Source of the DNA: Planctomycetota bacterium
Lineage (GTDB): Bacteria; Planctomycetota; J058; J103
Length of the DNA: 11,389 nucleotides
Assembly: GCA_003694875.1 (NCBI GenBank)
Contig: RFJN01000143.1
Span: forward strand, 1 to 11,389
Direction: 5' to 3'
Both the position numbers and the translations under genes were made by a program. The notes beneath the pieces were generated by a model. It had not been told where the DNA came from and ran no database searches. It saw only the letters and a program-made list of their open reading frames with translations. This document shows, one piece after another, positions 1-6,504 of this stretch; position 1 is the first letter of the stretch; every line of letters starts with the position of its first letter.

Positions 1-486
1 ATCGCGATCGCGGTGGCGAGGTGTGCCGGCGAGCCCGCTCCCGAACACGTCGTGGCGAGCGACGTGAGCGCCGACGCGCTGCGCGTCGCGGCCCGCAACG
101 TCGCACGCCACGGGCTCGAGGATCGGATCGAGCTCCGACAGGGGGATCTGTATGCGCCGCTCGGGCCCGAACGCGGCCGGATCGATCTGCTGCTGTCCAA
201 TCCGCCGTACGTCGCCGAGAGCTGGCGCTCGCGGCTGCAGCCCGAGGTGGCCCGTGAGCCGGCCCGTGCTCTGTTCGCCGGGCCGGACGGACTCGCCGTG
301 ATCCGGCGTCTGCTCGCCGAGGCGCCCGCCGTGCTCGCCCCGGGCGGCCACCTGCTCGTCGAGATCGGGTACGATCAGGCGCAGGCCGCGAGCCGACTCG
401 CGCGGGCCGCGGGGCTCGTGAACGTGCGCGTGCACCCCGACCTCGCCGGTCGCGCGCGAGTGCTCGAGGGCCGGCGCGGCGACTGA
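1..486 (+). CDS. prmC: PrmC/HemK release-factor glutamine N5-methyltransferase, C-terminal part
   Basis: The reading frame is open from the first base, so the gene begins upstream and about 161 C-terminal residues are present (family length about 280). PrmC uses S-adenosylmethionine to methylate the glutamine of the GGQ motif in release factors RF1 and RF2, in the cytoplasm. The SAM-binding Rossmann strand ending VVASDVSADAL (where the acidic residue contacts SAM) is visible, followed by the diagnostic NPPY motif at 199-210 (LLLSNPPYVAES), which binds the substrate glutamine. The family block EPARALFAGPDGL and the terminal APGGHLLVEIGYDQ segment are also present. The N-terminal helical domain that recognises the release factor, and the glycine-rich SAM loop, lie outside the window. 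The stop is TGA at 484-486, and the next gene starts 19 bases later. The murA gene two places downstream supports a prfA-prmC-murA housekeeping cluster. Confidence 0.93.
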   Translation: MAIAVARCAGEPAPEHVVASDVSADALRVAARNVARHGLEDRIELRQGDLYAPLGPERGRIDLLLSNPPYVAESWRSRLQPEVAREPARALFAGPDGLAVIRRLLAEAPAVLAPGGHLLVEIGYDQAQAASRLARAAGLVNVRVHPDLAGRARVLEGRRGD

Positions 487-505
487 AGCGGCGAGGGAAC
501 AGCCC

Positions 506-1849
506 ATGCACCGGCCACGATCGGCGGCGTGGCCTCTCGGCGCGCTCGGGAGCGTCGCGTGCGCTCTCGCCGCGGTGTGGCTGTGGCAGACCGCGCCGGC
601 CCCGAGCCCGACGAGACACGGCCCCCACACGGCCCGCTCCGCCCCCGACGCACAGCGCGTGGCGCGGCCGGCGCTCGCTCGCGCGCACGCTGAACCGGAA
701 AGACGAGCCGAGCCCCCGACCCCACCGACGCGCCGCTCCCTCCCGCAGCGTGCCGTGCTCCCACAGCGGTCGGTACTCGCGGGCGAGATCGTCGATCCGG
801 CCGGGAGCCCGGTCGGCTGGGCCGAGCTGATCGTGACGTGGCAGCTCGAGACGGATACCGACGGGGCGCCGAGGACCGAGGGGCGGGCGGACGCCCGTGG
901 CCGTTTCCGGCTCGAGCCGCCCGCGGGCATGCGTCCGCTCGCAGCCCACCTCGAGGCGCGCCCGCCCACCTCCGGAACGGGGCTCGCCGCGCTCCGGCGC
1001 ACCGTGCCGCTGCCGGCCCCGAACGCGCTGCGGCTCGTGCTGCCGCGCGGGGTGCGTCTCGAGGGACGGGTGTGGGACGCGGCGACGGGGGCCGGGCTGC
1101 CCGGTGTCCCGGTCTGGGTGGAGCTCGCCGAGGGGCGCCGCAAGGTCGGTACGCGCACCGGAGCCGGAGGCCGCTTCACCCTCGAGGACCTCGATCCGGG
1201 CCGACTGCGCGTGCAGGCCCGCTCGCCCGCGGGAGGACGCTCGGCCACGGTCGAACTCGTCACCCGGCCCGGCGAGCGCGCCACGGTCGCGCTGCGGCTC
1301 GAGCGCGGCGCCACGGCAGCGGGCCGCGTCGTGCGAGCGCGCGACGACGAGCCGCTTCCCGGCGCGAGGATCCGCGCGGTGCCCGCGGGCATCGATCCTC
1401 TCGATCCGCCGCCCACGGGCGGCCCCGAGACCGAGACGGACGAGGCGGGCCGCTTCTCGCTCGCCGGCCTCGATCCCGGCCCGGTCACCCTGCTCGTCGA
1501 ACACGAGCACCACCCGCCGCAGCTCGTCACGGCCCACGCCGCACCGGAGGGCGCCGCCGCGCCCACGATGATCCGGCTGCCCGACGGTGCGCGGCTGCAG
1601 GTGCAACTGCAGCGTCCCCCCGGAGGCGAGCCGGACGGCCCGCTCACCGTGATCGCACGCCGGACCGGAGGCGACTTCTCGCGCAGCGCCGAGTTCGAAG
1701 ACGGCGCGAACACGGTGACGCTCGAGGGGCTGCCGCCCGGGCCCTACCGCGTGCTCGTGCTCTCGGCCCGGGGCGCGCCGATCGGCGCAGCGCGCCTGCG
1801 GATCGAGCCGCACACCGTGCAGCTGCGCTGCCGCGTGACGGTGCGGTGA
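506..1849 (+). CDS. Membrane-anchored protein with carboxypeptidase-regulatory-like (Ig-like) beta domains
   Basis: This 447-residue protein starts at ATG 506, with GAGGGA at 493-498 as ribosome binding site. Residues about 7-29 form one hydrophobic segment after MHRPR, which is a signal peptide or signal anchor, so the rest should face the periplasm or outside. Residues 30-88 are a Pro/Ala/Arg-rich linker. Then come about four related beta-sandwich units: near 88-178 (VLAGEIVDPAGSPVGWAEL), 182-267 (VRLEGRVWDAATGAGLPGVPV), 268-357 (AAGRVVRARDDEPLPGARI) and 360-445. The repeated signature is a G-x-V strand, a loop with LPG, and a D-x-x-GRF-x-L-x-x-LDPG turn. This matches CarboxypepD_reg-like or SdrD B-like folds. 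No catalytic zinc site or enzymatic domain is visible. A structural, adhesive or surface role is likely but the true function is unknown. It sits between prmC and murA, probably co-transcribed with prmC. Confidence 0.8.
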   Translation: MHRPRSAAWPLGALGSVACALAAVWLWQTAPAPSPTRHGPHTARSAPDAQRVARPALARAHAEPERRAEPPTPPTRRSLPQRAVLPQRSVLAGEIVDPAGSPVGWAELIVTWQLETDTDGAPRTEGRADARGRFRLEPPAGMRPLAAHLEARPPTSGTGLAALRRTVPLPAPNALRLVLPRGVRLEGRVWDAATGAGLPGVPVWVELAEGRRKVGTRTGAGGRFTLEDLDPGRLRVQARSPAGGRSATVELVTRPGERATVALRLERGATAAGRVVRARDDEPLPGARIRAVPAGIDPLDPPPTGGPETETDEAGRFSLAGLDPGPVTLLVEHEHHPPQLVTAHAAPEGAAAPTMIRLPDGARLQVQLQRPPGGEPDGPLTVIARRTGGDFSRSAEFEDGANTVTLEGLPPGPYRVLVLSARGAPIGAARLRIEPHTVQLRCRVTVR

Positions 1850-2070
1850 GAACGTCGCCGCTCAGCGGCAGCGGCGCGAGACGAGCAGCAGCGCACAAGC
1901 GAGAACGAAGCCCGCGGGCCCGGGCTCGGGCTGCGCCGTCGGCCGCGCGGCTGCGCGGCGGCCGTTCCCGAGCGCAAAGGCTCGCGCGCGTCCCTGCCGA
2001 TCTCCGTAGTGGGGCGCGCCCGCCCGCCACGGGCCGGCGGGCCGTCCCGCCAACCGCGCGGGAGACAGCC
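1850..2070. other. Intergenic region upstream of murA with GC-rich hairpins
   Basis: This 221-base gap has no convincing plus-strand gene. It contains two perfect GC-only stem-loops: 1942-1948 pairing with 1953-1959 (7 bp, 4-base loop), and 2022-2028 pairing with 2036-2042 (7 bp, 7-base loop). Neither is followed by a T-run, so they are not classical intrinsic terminators, and chance is a real possibility at this base composition. No clear -35/-10 pair is visible. GGAGA at 2061-2065 lies 5 bases before the murA ATG and is its ribosome binding site. The left end also carries the minus-strand PEP-CTERM-like tail listed separately. Confidence 0.5.
1862..1930 (-). pseudogene. Possible orphan PEP-CTERM-like sorting tail (relic or chance)
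   Basis: Read on the minus strand, the bases encode PEPGPAGFVLACALLLV followed by S and RRCR, then a TGA stop at 1862-1864. This has the three parts of a PEP-CTERM exosortase/archaeosortase recognition tail in the right order: a Pro-Glu-Pro motif, a hydrophobic span of about a dozen residues and a terminal arginine-rich cluster. The frame stays open upstream to an ATG at 2080, but that stretch overlaps the murA start, shows no recognisable domain and has weaker third-position GC, so no mature protein is attached. It could be the remnant of a deleted PEP-CTERM gene that once converged on the beta-domain gene ending 12 bases away, or a chance antisense string. No exosortase gene is in the window. 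Confidence 0.25.
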
Positions 2071-3390
2071 ATGGACGCATTCGTGATCGAGGGGGGGCGG
2101 CCGCTGCACGGGGTGGTGCCGATCGGCGGGGCGAAGAACGCCGCGCTGCCGATCCTCGCCGCCACGATCCTCGCCGAGCGCCGGTGCGTGATCAAGAACG
2201 TGCCGCTGTTGCGCGACGTCGACACCCTCGGCGAGATCCTGCGCGAACTCGGTGTGAGCTGTGAGCGGCGCGCCTCGGACGGGGCGATCGAGACCGAGAC
2301 CGTCGACACGAGCAACTGCACCGCGAGCTACGATCTGGTGCGCCGCATGCGCGCGAGCTTCTGCGTGCTCGGTCCGCTGCTCGCCCGCCGCGGCCACGCC
2401 CGCGTCTCGCTGCCCGGCGGCTGCGTGTTCGGACTGCGCCCGGTCGACCTGCACATCAAGGGGCTGCGTGCGCTCGGGGCCGAGATCCGGCTCGAGCACG
2501 GCTACGTGGTCGCGAAGGCGCCGCGCGGGGGGCGGCTGCACGGCGGGCACGTCTATCTCGGCGGCGCCTACGGCCCGAGCGTGACCGGGACCGCCAACGT
2601 CATGATGGCGGCCACGCTCGCCAACGGGAAGACGGTGATCGAGGGCGCTGCGTGCGAGCCCGAGATCGCCGACCTCGCCCGCTTCCTCGTCGCCATGGGC
2701 GCCACGATCCACGGCATCGGTACCCCGCGGCTCGAGATCACCGGCGTGCCCGCGCTCGACGGCGCGTGCTACTCCGTGATCCCGGACCGCATCGAGGCGG
2801 GCACGTTCGCGATCGCGGGCGCGCTCACCGGCGGCGAGGTGCGGCTGCGCGACGCGCGCTCCGAGCACCTCAGCGCCGTGATCGACCGGCTGCGCGAGAT
2901 CGGCGTCGCGATCGAACGCTCGGGCGACGAGCTCGTGTGCGCCCGCGACACCGAGCGGCTGCGGCGGCACGGCGGCCGCTTCCGGCCGGCCGACATCGTC
3001 ACCCATCCCTACCCCGGCTTCCCCACCGACCTGCAGGCGCAGACGATCGCGCTGCTCTCGATCGCCGACGGCATCAGCGTCGTCACCGAGAAGATCTACC
3101 CCGACCGCTTCATGCACCTCGCCGAGCTCAACCGCATGGGCGCGGCGATCCGCAAGGAGGGCCCGAGCGCGATCATCACCGGCGTCGAGCGGCTGACCGG
3201 CACCGATGTCATGGCGAGCGACCTGCGCGCCTCCGCCGCGCTCGTGCTCGCCGGCCTCGTGGCCGAGGGCACCACGCGCGTGCACCGGGTCTACCACATC
3301 GACCGCGGCTACGAGCGCATCGAGGCCAAGCTCGCGGCGCTCGGCGCCCGGATCCGGCGCGTCGACGAACAGGAGGCGGTCGCGGCCTGA
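2071..3390 (+). CDS. murA: UDP-N-acetylglucosamine 1-carboxyvinyltransferase MurA
   Basis: MurA transfers enolpyruvate from phosphoenolpyruvate to UDP-GlcNAc, the first committed step of peptidoglycan synthesis, in the cytoplasm. The protein has 439 residues against 419 in E. coli. Lys22-Asn23 (GGAKNAALPIL) match the UDP-GlcNAc/PEP-binding pair at the same numbers in E. coli. The loop PGGCVFGLRPVDLHI carries the catalytic cysteine at residue 118 (E. coli Cys115), so the enzyme should be fosfomycin-sensitive in principle rather than the Asp-variant type. FPTDLQAQ holds the catalytic aspartate (about Asp320, E. coli Asp305), and DLRASAALVLAG and YHIDRGYERIE carry the conserved arginines. The ATG at 2071 gives the family N-terminus MDAFVIEGG and has GGAGA 5 bases upstream. 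The frame is open far upstream but has no MurA-like sequence there. It converges on pelG with a 42-base gap. Confidence 0.97.
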   Translation: MDAFVIEGGRPLHGVVPIGGAKNAALPILAATILAERRCVIKNVPLLRDVDTLGEILRELGVSCERRASDGAIETETVDTSNCTASYDLVRRMRASFCVLGPLLARRGHARVSLPGGCVFGLRPVDLHIKGLRALGAEIRLEHGYVVAKAPRGGRLHGGHVYLGGAYGPSVTGTANVMMAATLANGKTVIEGAACEPEIADLARFLVAMGATIHGIGTPRLEITGVPALDGACYSVIPDRIEAGTFAIAGALTGGEVRLRDARSEHLSAVIDRLREIGVAIERSGDELVCARDTERLRRHGGRFRPADIVTHPYPGFPTDLQAQTIALLSIADGISVVTEKIYPDRFMHLAELNRMGAAIRKEGPSAIITGVERLTGTDVMASDLRASAALVLAGLVAEGTTRVHRVYHIDRGYERIEAKLAALGARIRRVDEQEAVAA

Positions 3391-3432
3391 GCCCCCCTGC
3401 CCCCGGCCCCACCGATCGCCTCGCGCTCCTTC

Positions 3433-4845
3433 CTAGCCCGGCTCGCCCGTGGGGATCGCCTCCGCCTCGGGCTCGGGCGCGATCGGCTGGCGCAGGAACG
3501 TGTCGGCCACGAGGTCGCTCGCGGCCGCGTCGAAGCGCAGATACCCGAGCACGAGCGGCACCAGGCACGCGAGCGCATAGCCGGTGCCGTACCACGACGG
3601 ATCGGCGTGCAGCGTCGCGGCGCTGCCGAACCCGTTGCCCGCGACAAACAGCGCCGAGAGCCACAGCGCCGCCCGGCGCTGCTCGAGATACAGCAGCCCC
3701 AGCAGCACGAGCAACAGCAGCACCTGCAGCATCGCCGCCACGCAGCCCACCCGGAACAGCTGCACCCGCAGCGGATCGAACCCGAGCACATCGAGCAGCT
3801 GCGGCGCGAACAGGATCGCCACCGCCGTCACCGCCGCCTGCAGCCGCAGCACCCGCCCGACCGACAGCCGCAACCGCTGCTCGATCTCGCGCCGACGCGC
3901 GAGCAGCTCGCCGAGCGGCGCACGCGCCAGGATCGCCGCGAAGAAGCCGCGATACGCCTCGTAGAACCCCGTCTCGACCCGGATCAGGAACAGCGCGAGC
4001 GTCGGGATCGTGCTCAGGTAGGCGAGGAAGATCGCGCTCTCGTAGCCCGGATTCGAACGCAACCCGTAGGGCAGCTGCATGCCGAGCGGCGAGTACGCGA
4101 ACACCACCTTGTCGATCCAGATCCCCGCCGAGTAGAACAGCCCCGTCAGCGCGAGGTCGCTGTAGGTGCGCCACGCCGCGACGAAGCCCGGCTCGTGCAG
4201 CCGGCCGCCGCCGAACTCCACGTACACCCGCCCCGAGAGCAGCGCGAGGGTCAGCAGCTGCCCCACGAGGTAGCCGTACACCATGCCCGCCGCGCCGAAC
4301 GGCCGCCCGATCCAGATCGCGGCCACCACCGACACGAGCCCCCCCATGGCGAACGCCACCGTGATCGGCACGTACTCCTTGGCCGCGCTCAGGAACGTCG
4401 TCGCGTACCAGATCGCCGCGACCACCACGAGCAGACCGACCGCCCCGAGCGCCAGGCCCGGCGGCATGCCGAGCGCCCACACCACGAGCGCCCCTCCGAG
4501 CGCGTGCAGCGTCGTCACGCCGACAAGGCCGAGCGCGTACGCCGGCGCGACGGCGTCGACGTCGTGCACCCACAGCCGATCGGCGAGATAGCGGCTCGCC
4601 ACCATCTGCACCGGTCCCGTGCTCACGAGCGTCACCATGTAGACGTGCACGATCAGGGCGCGAAACAGCGCGAGCTCGCTCTCGCCCACCCCCACCGGCG
4701 CGAAGACACTCAGCGCGGCGATCACGGTGATCGTGATCAGCCACGGTCCGGCCGACAGCACCGCGGCGTAGCCGTACGCCGCCACCGTCGACACGATCCC
4801 CCCGTCGCCGGTCAGCTCCCGCAGCCGAAACCCGATGCCCGCCAT
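3433..4845 (-). CDS. pelG: Pel exopolysaccharide inner-membrane transporter PelG
   Basis: PelG is a MOP-superfamily integral membrane protein that moves the growing Pel polysaccharide across the inner membrane, in complex with PelD, PelE and PelF. This 470-residue protein (P. aeruginosa PelG is about 456) opens with the family-typical MAGIGFRLREL and AAYGYAAVLSAGPWLI. It has about 12 hydrophobic segments, including residues about 22-48, 62-85, 98-125, 132-155, 160-178, 186-204, 268-290, 335-352, 366-388, 392-410 and 420-436. Short charged loops such as SRYLADRLW and YRGF match the family style. The last 30 residues are a Pro/Glu-rich cytoplasmic tail. The start is ATG 4843-4845, with GGAGGG 6 bases upstream in the 15-base gap after pelF. 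It is the last gene of the operon and ends 42 bases from the convergent murA stop, with no obvious terminator hairpin between. Confidence 0.93.
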   Translation of the reverse strand: MAGIGFRLRELTGDGGIVSTVAAYGYAAVLSAGPWLITITVIAALSVFAPVGVGESELALFRALIVHVYMVTLVSTGPVQMVASRYLADRLWVHDVDAVAPAYALGLVGVTTLHALGGALVVWALGMPPGLALGAVGLLVVVAAIWYATTFLSAAKEYVPITVAFAMGGLVSVVAAIWIGRPFGAAGMVYGYLVGQLLTLALLSGRVYVEFGGGRLHEPGFVAAWRTYSDLALTGLFYSAGIWIDKVVFAYSPLGMQLPYGLRSNPGYESAIFLAYLSTIPTLALFLIRVETGFYEAYRGFFAAILARAPLGELLARRREIEQRLRLSVGRVLRLQAAVTAVAILFAPQLLDVLGFDPLRVQLFRVGCVAAMLQVLLLLVLLGLLYLEQRRAALWLSALFVAGNGFGSAATLHADPSWYGTGYALACLVPLVLGYLRFDAAASDLVADTFLRQPIAPEPEAEAIPTGEPG

Positions 4846-4860
4846 GGCTCGCCCTCCGGG

Positions 4861-6489
4861 CTACAGCGCCCGCTGCCCCATGCGTGCGAGCGCCGGAGCG
4901 GCGTTGCCCTCGAGCGCGCGCGCGAAACTGCCCCAGCCCGGTCCCGGGTCGACGAAACGCTGCCCGACGAGGTGGCGGTCGCGATAGCTCTGGTAGATCT
5001 CCTCGTACAGCGCGTGCACCCGCTCGCGACGGTAGTAGCGACGCACCCGCCGCATGCCGGCCGCCGCCATGGCGGCTCGCGCCCGCCGATCCTCGAGGCA
5101 GCGGCAGATCGCCCGCGCCACCTCGTCCGCCCGCCCCACCGGGCACACCACCCCCGCGGCTCCGAGCGCCCGGTCCGCCGCGTCCGCGCCCTCGATCAGT
5201 TCGGGACACGCCCCCACCCGCGTGGCCACCACCGGCACACCCGCCGCCATGGCCTCGAGCACCACGAGCGGCTGCCCCTCGCTGAGGCTCGTGAGCACGA
5301 GACAGTCGAGATCCTCGAGCAGCCGCGCCACATCCACCGGTCCGGGGAAGCGCACCCGCTCGGCGATCCCGAGCAGCCGCGCCTCGTGCAGACACTCGCG
5401 GTAGTACGCCTCGTCCTCGTCGACCGGACCGACGACATCGATCTGCACCGCCTCATGGCGCTCGAGCACGATGCGCGCCGCCCGCAGAAACGTCTTCACG
5501 TCCTTGATCGGCACCACCCGCCCCACGAGCGCCACGTGCGCCGCCGCCTTGCGCTCGAGCGGCTGCCCGCGGCTGCGACGCGCCCCGAAGCGCTCGAGCG
5601 AGACCCCGTTCGGGATCACGAGGCTGCGGCTCGGGGGCGCGCCCGCCCGCAGCTGCAGGCGACGATTGCCCTCGAAGAGCGTGATCACCTCCACGCTCTG
5701 CGCGTAGGCATACCGCCCCATGCGTTCGAACAGCTCGAGCCACCAGCGCTTGAACAGCCCCGGCTCGCGCCGCGCACGCAGCCCCGCCTCGTCGTCGTCG
5801 TCCGGAAGCCACCGCGCCTGCTCGATCTCGATCTCGCGCTCGCGCGTGTACAGCCCGTGCTCGGTCACGAGCAGCGCCGCGCCGCGACGGCGGGCCGCAT
5901 ACGCCGCGAGCAGTCCCGCGTAGCCCGTGCTCGGGCTGTGGTAGACCCGCGCCTCGGGTACCGTGGTGCGCAGCAGCCGCGCGAGCGGCAGGTGGCTGAA
6001 GCGCACGTTCCAGAACAGGTCCACGAGCGAGGCACGCGGGGCGTGGCGTGCCGCGAGCCGCTCGAACACCGCCCAGCCCTCGCGCGAGCCCAGCAGATCC
6101 TCGATCGTGAGCCGCCAGGGAGCCGCTCCGGCGAAGATGCGCAGGACCTCATCCACCGTGCGGTGCTCGATCGGCCGGCCCTCGATGCACGCCTCGTAGA
6201 ACGGCTCGAGCACGGCGAACGCCTCCCGGCGCCGCCGCCCCGCCCCCCACCGATCGCGCAGCCGCGGCAGCCGACGCGGCTGCGGGTCGTGGATGAAGAC
6301 CTCGACGAAGCGCTCGACGTTGTCCGGCAGCGGGTACTGCGCAACGCGCGCCGCGTCGCGGCCCGCCCCCACGTGCACGATGCCGAACCGCAGCGTCGAC
6401 AGCGCCCCGACGAGATCGTGCACCCACGCCGACACCCCGCCGCGCACGTACGGATAGGTGCCCTCCACGACCAGACAGACATCGAGCAC
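4861..6489 (-). CDS. pelF: GT4-family glycosyltransferase PelF
   Basis: PelF is the cytosolic GT-B glycosyltransferase that polymerises Pel from nucleotide-activated amino sugars, working at the PelDEG membrane complex. The protein has 542 residues (P. aeruginosa about 507). Its start LDVCLVVEGTYPYVRGGVSAWVH is the PelF N-terminal signature, with the GGVS acceptor-side loop at residues 17-20. TEHGLYTRERE lies near 209-219. In the C-terminal Rossmann domain, GRVVPIKD (Arg324, Lys329) contacts the donor phosphates, and SEGQPLVVLE gives the E-x7-E pair (Glu404, Glu412) of GT4 enzymes. LPDDDDEAG near 228-236 is an acidic loop. About 40 residues after the last Rossmann helix form a C-terminal tail. 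The start is GTG at 6487-6489, chosen because GGGAGGGG lies 7 bases before it and the family N-terminus begins there. The gap to pelE is 15 bases. Confidence 0.95.
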   Translation of the reverse strand: MLDVCLVVEGTYPYVRGGVSAWVHDLVGALSTLRFGIVHVGAGRDAARVAQYPLPDNVERFVEVFIHDPQPRRLPRLRDRWGAGRRRREAFAVLEPFYEACIEGRPIEHRTVDEVLRIFAGAAPWRLTIEDLLGSREGWAVFERLAARHAPRASLVDLFWNVRFSHLPLARLLRTTVPEARVYHSPSTGYAGLLAAYAARRRGAALLVTEHGLYTREREIEIEQARWLPDDDDEAGLRARREPGLFKRWWLELFERMGRYAYAQSVEVITLFEGNRRLQLRAGAPPSRSLVIPNGVSLERFGARRSRGQPLERKAAAHVALVGRVVPIKDVKTFLRAARIVLERHEAVQIDVVGPVDEDEAYYRECLHEARLLGIAERVRFPGPVDVARLLEDLDCLVLTSLSEGQPLVVLEAMAAGVPVVATRVGACPELIEGADAADRALGAAGVVCPVGRADEVARAICRCLEDRRARAAMAAAGMRRVRRYYRRERVHALYEEIYQSYRDRHLVGQRFVDPGPGWGSFARALEGNAAPALARMGQRAL

Positions 6490-6504
6490 CGTCGCGCCCC
6501 TCCC
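6490..6504 (-). promoter_or_regulatory. Ribosome binding site deciding the pelF GTG start
   Basis: On the minus strand GGGAGGGG (6504 down to 6497) stands 7 bases before the GTG at 6489. It fills most of the 15-base gap between the pelE stop and pelF, and supports GTG initiation over any internal ATG. Confidence 0.7.

Noticed and set aside
838..2070. Upstream in-frame extension of murA, giving an 850-residue protein
   Set aside because: The frame is open only because of high GC. The translated extension is low-complexity Arg/Ala/Gly-rich, overlaps the beta-domain gene in another frame, and the ATG at 2071 gives the family N-terminus with a ribosome binding site.
1744..3297. A minus-strand open frame of 517 codons opposite murA
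   Set aside because: It is antisense to an intact, fully conserved murA and lacks any recognisable motif. It is a composition shadow.
3391..3432. Bidirectional terminator between murA and pelG
   Set aside because: The 42 bases are C-rich on the plus strand, with no clear stem-loop and no T-run on either strand. No terminator can be supported.
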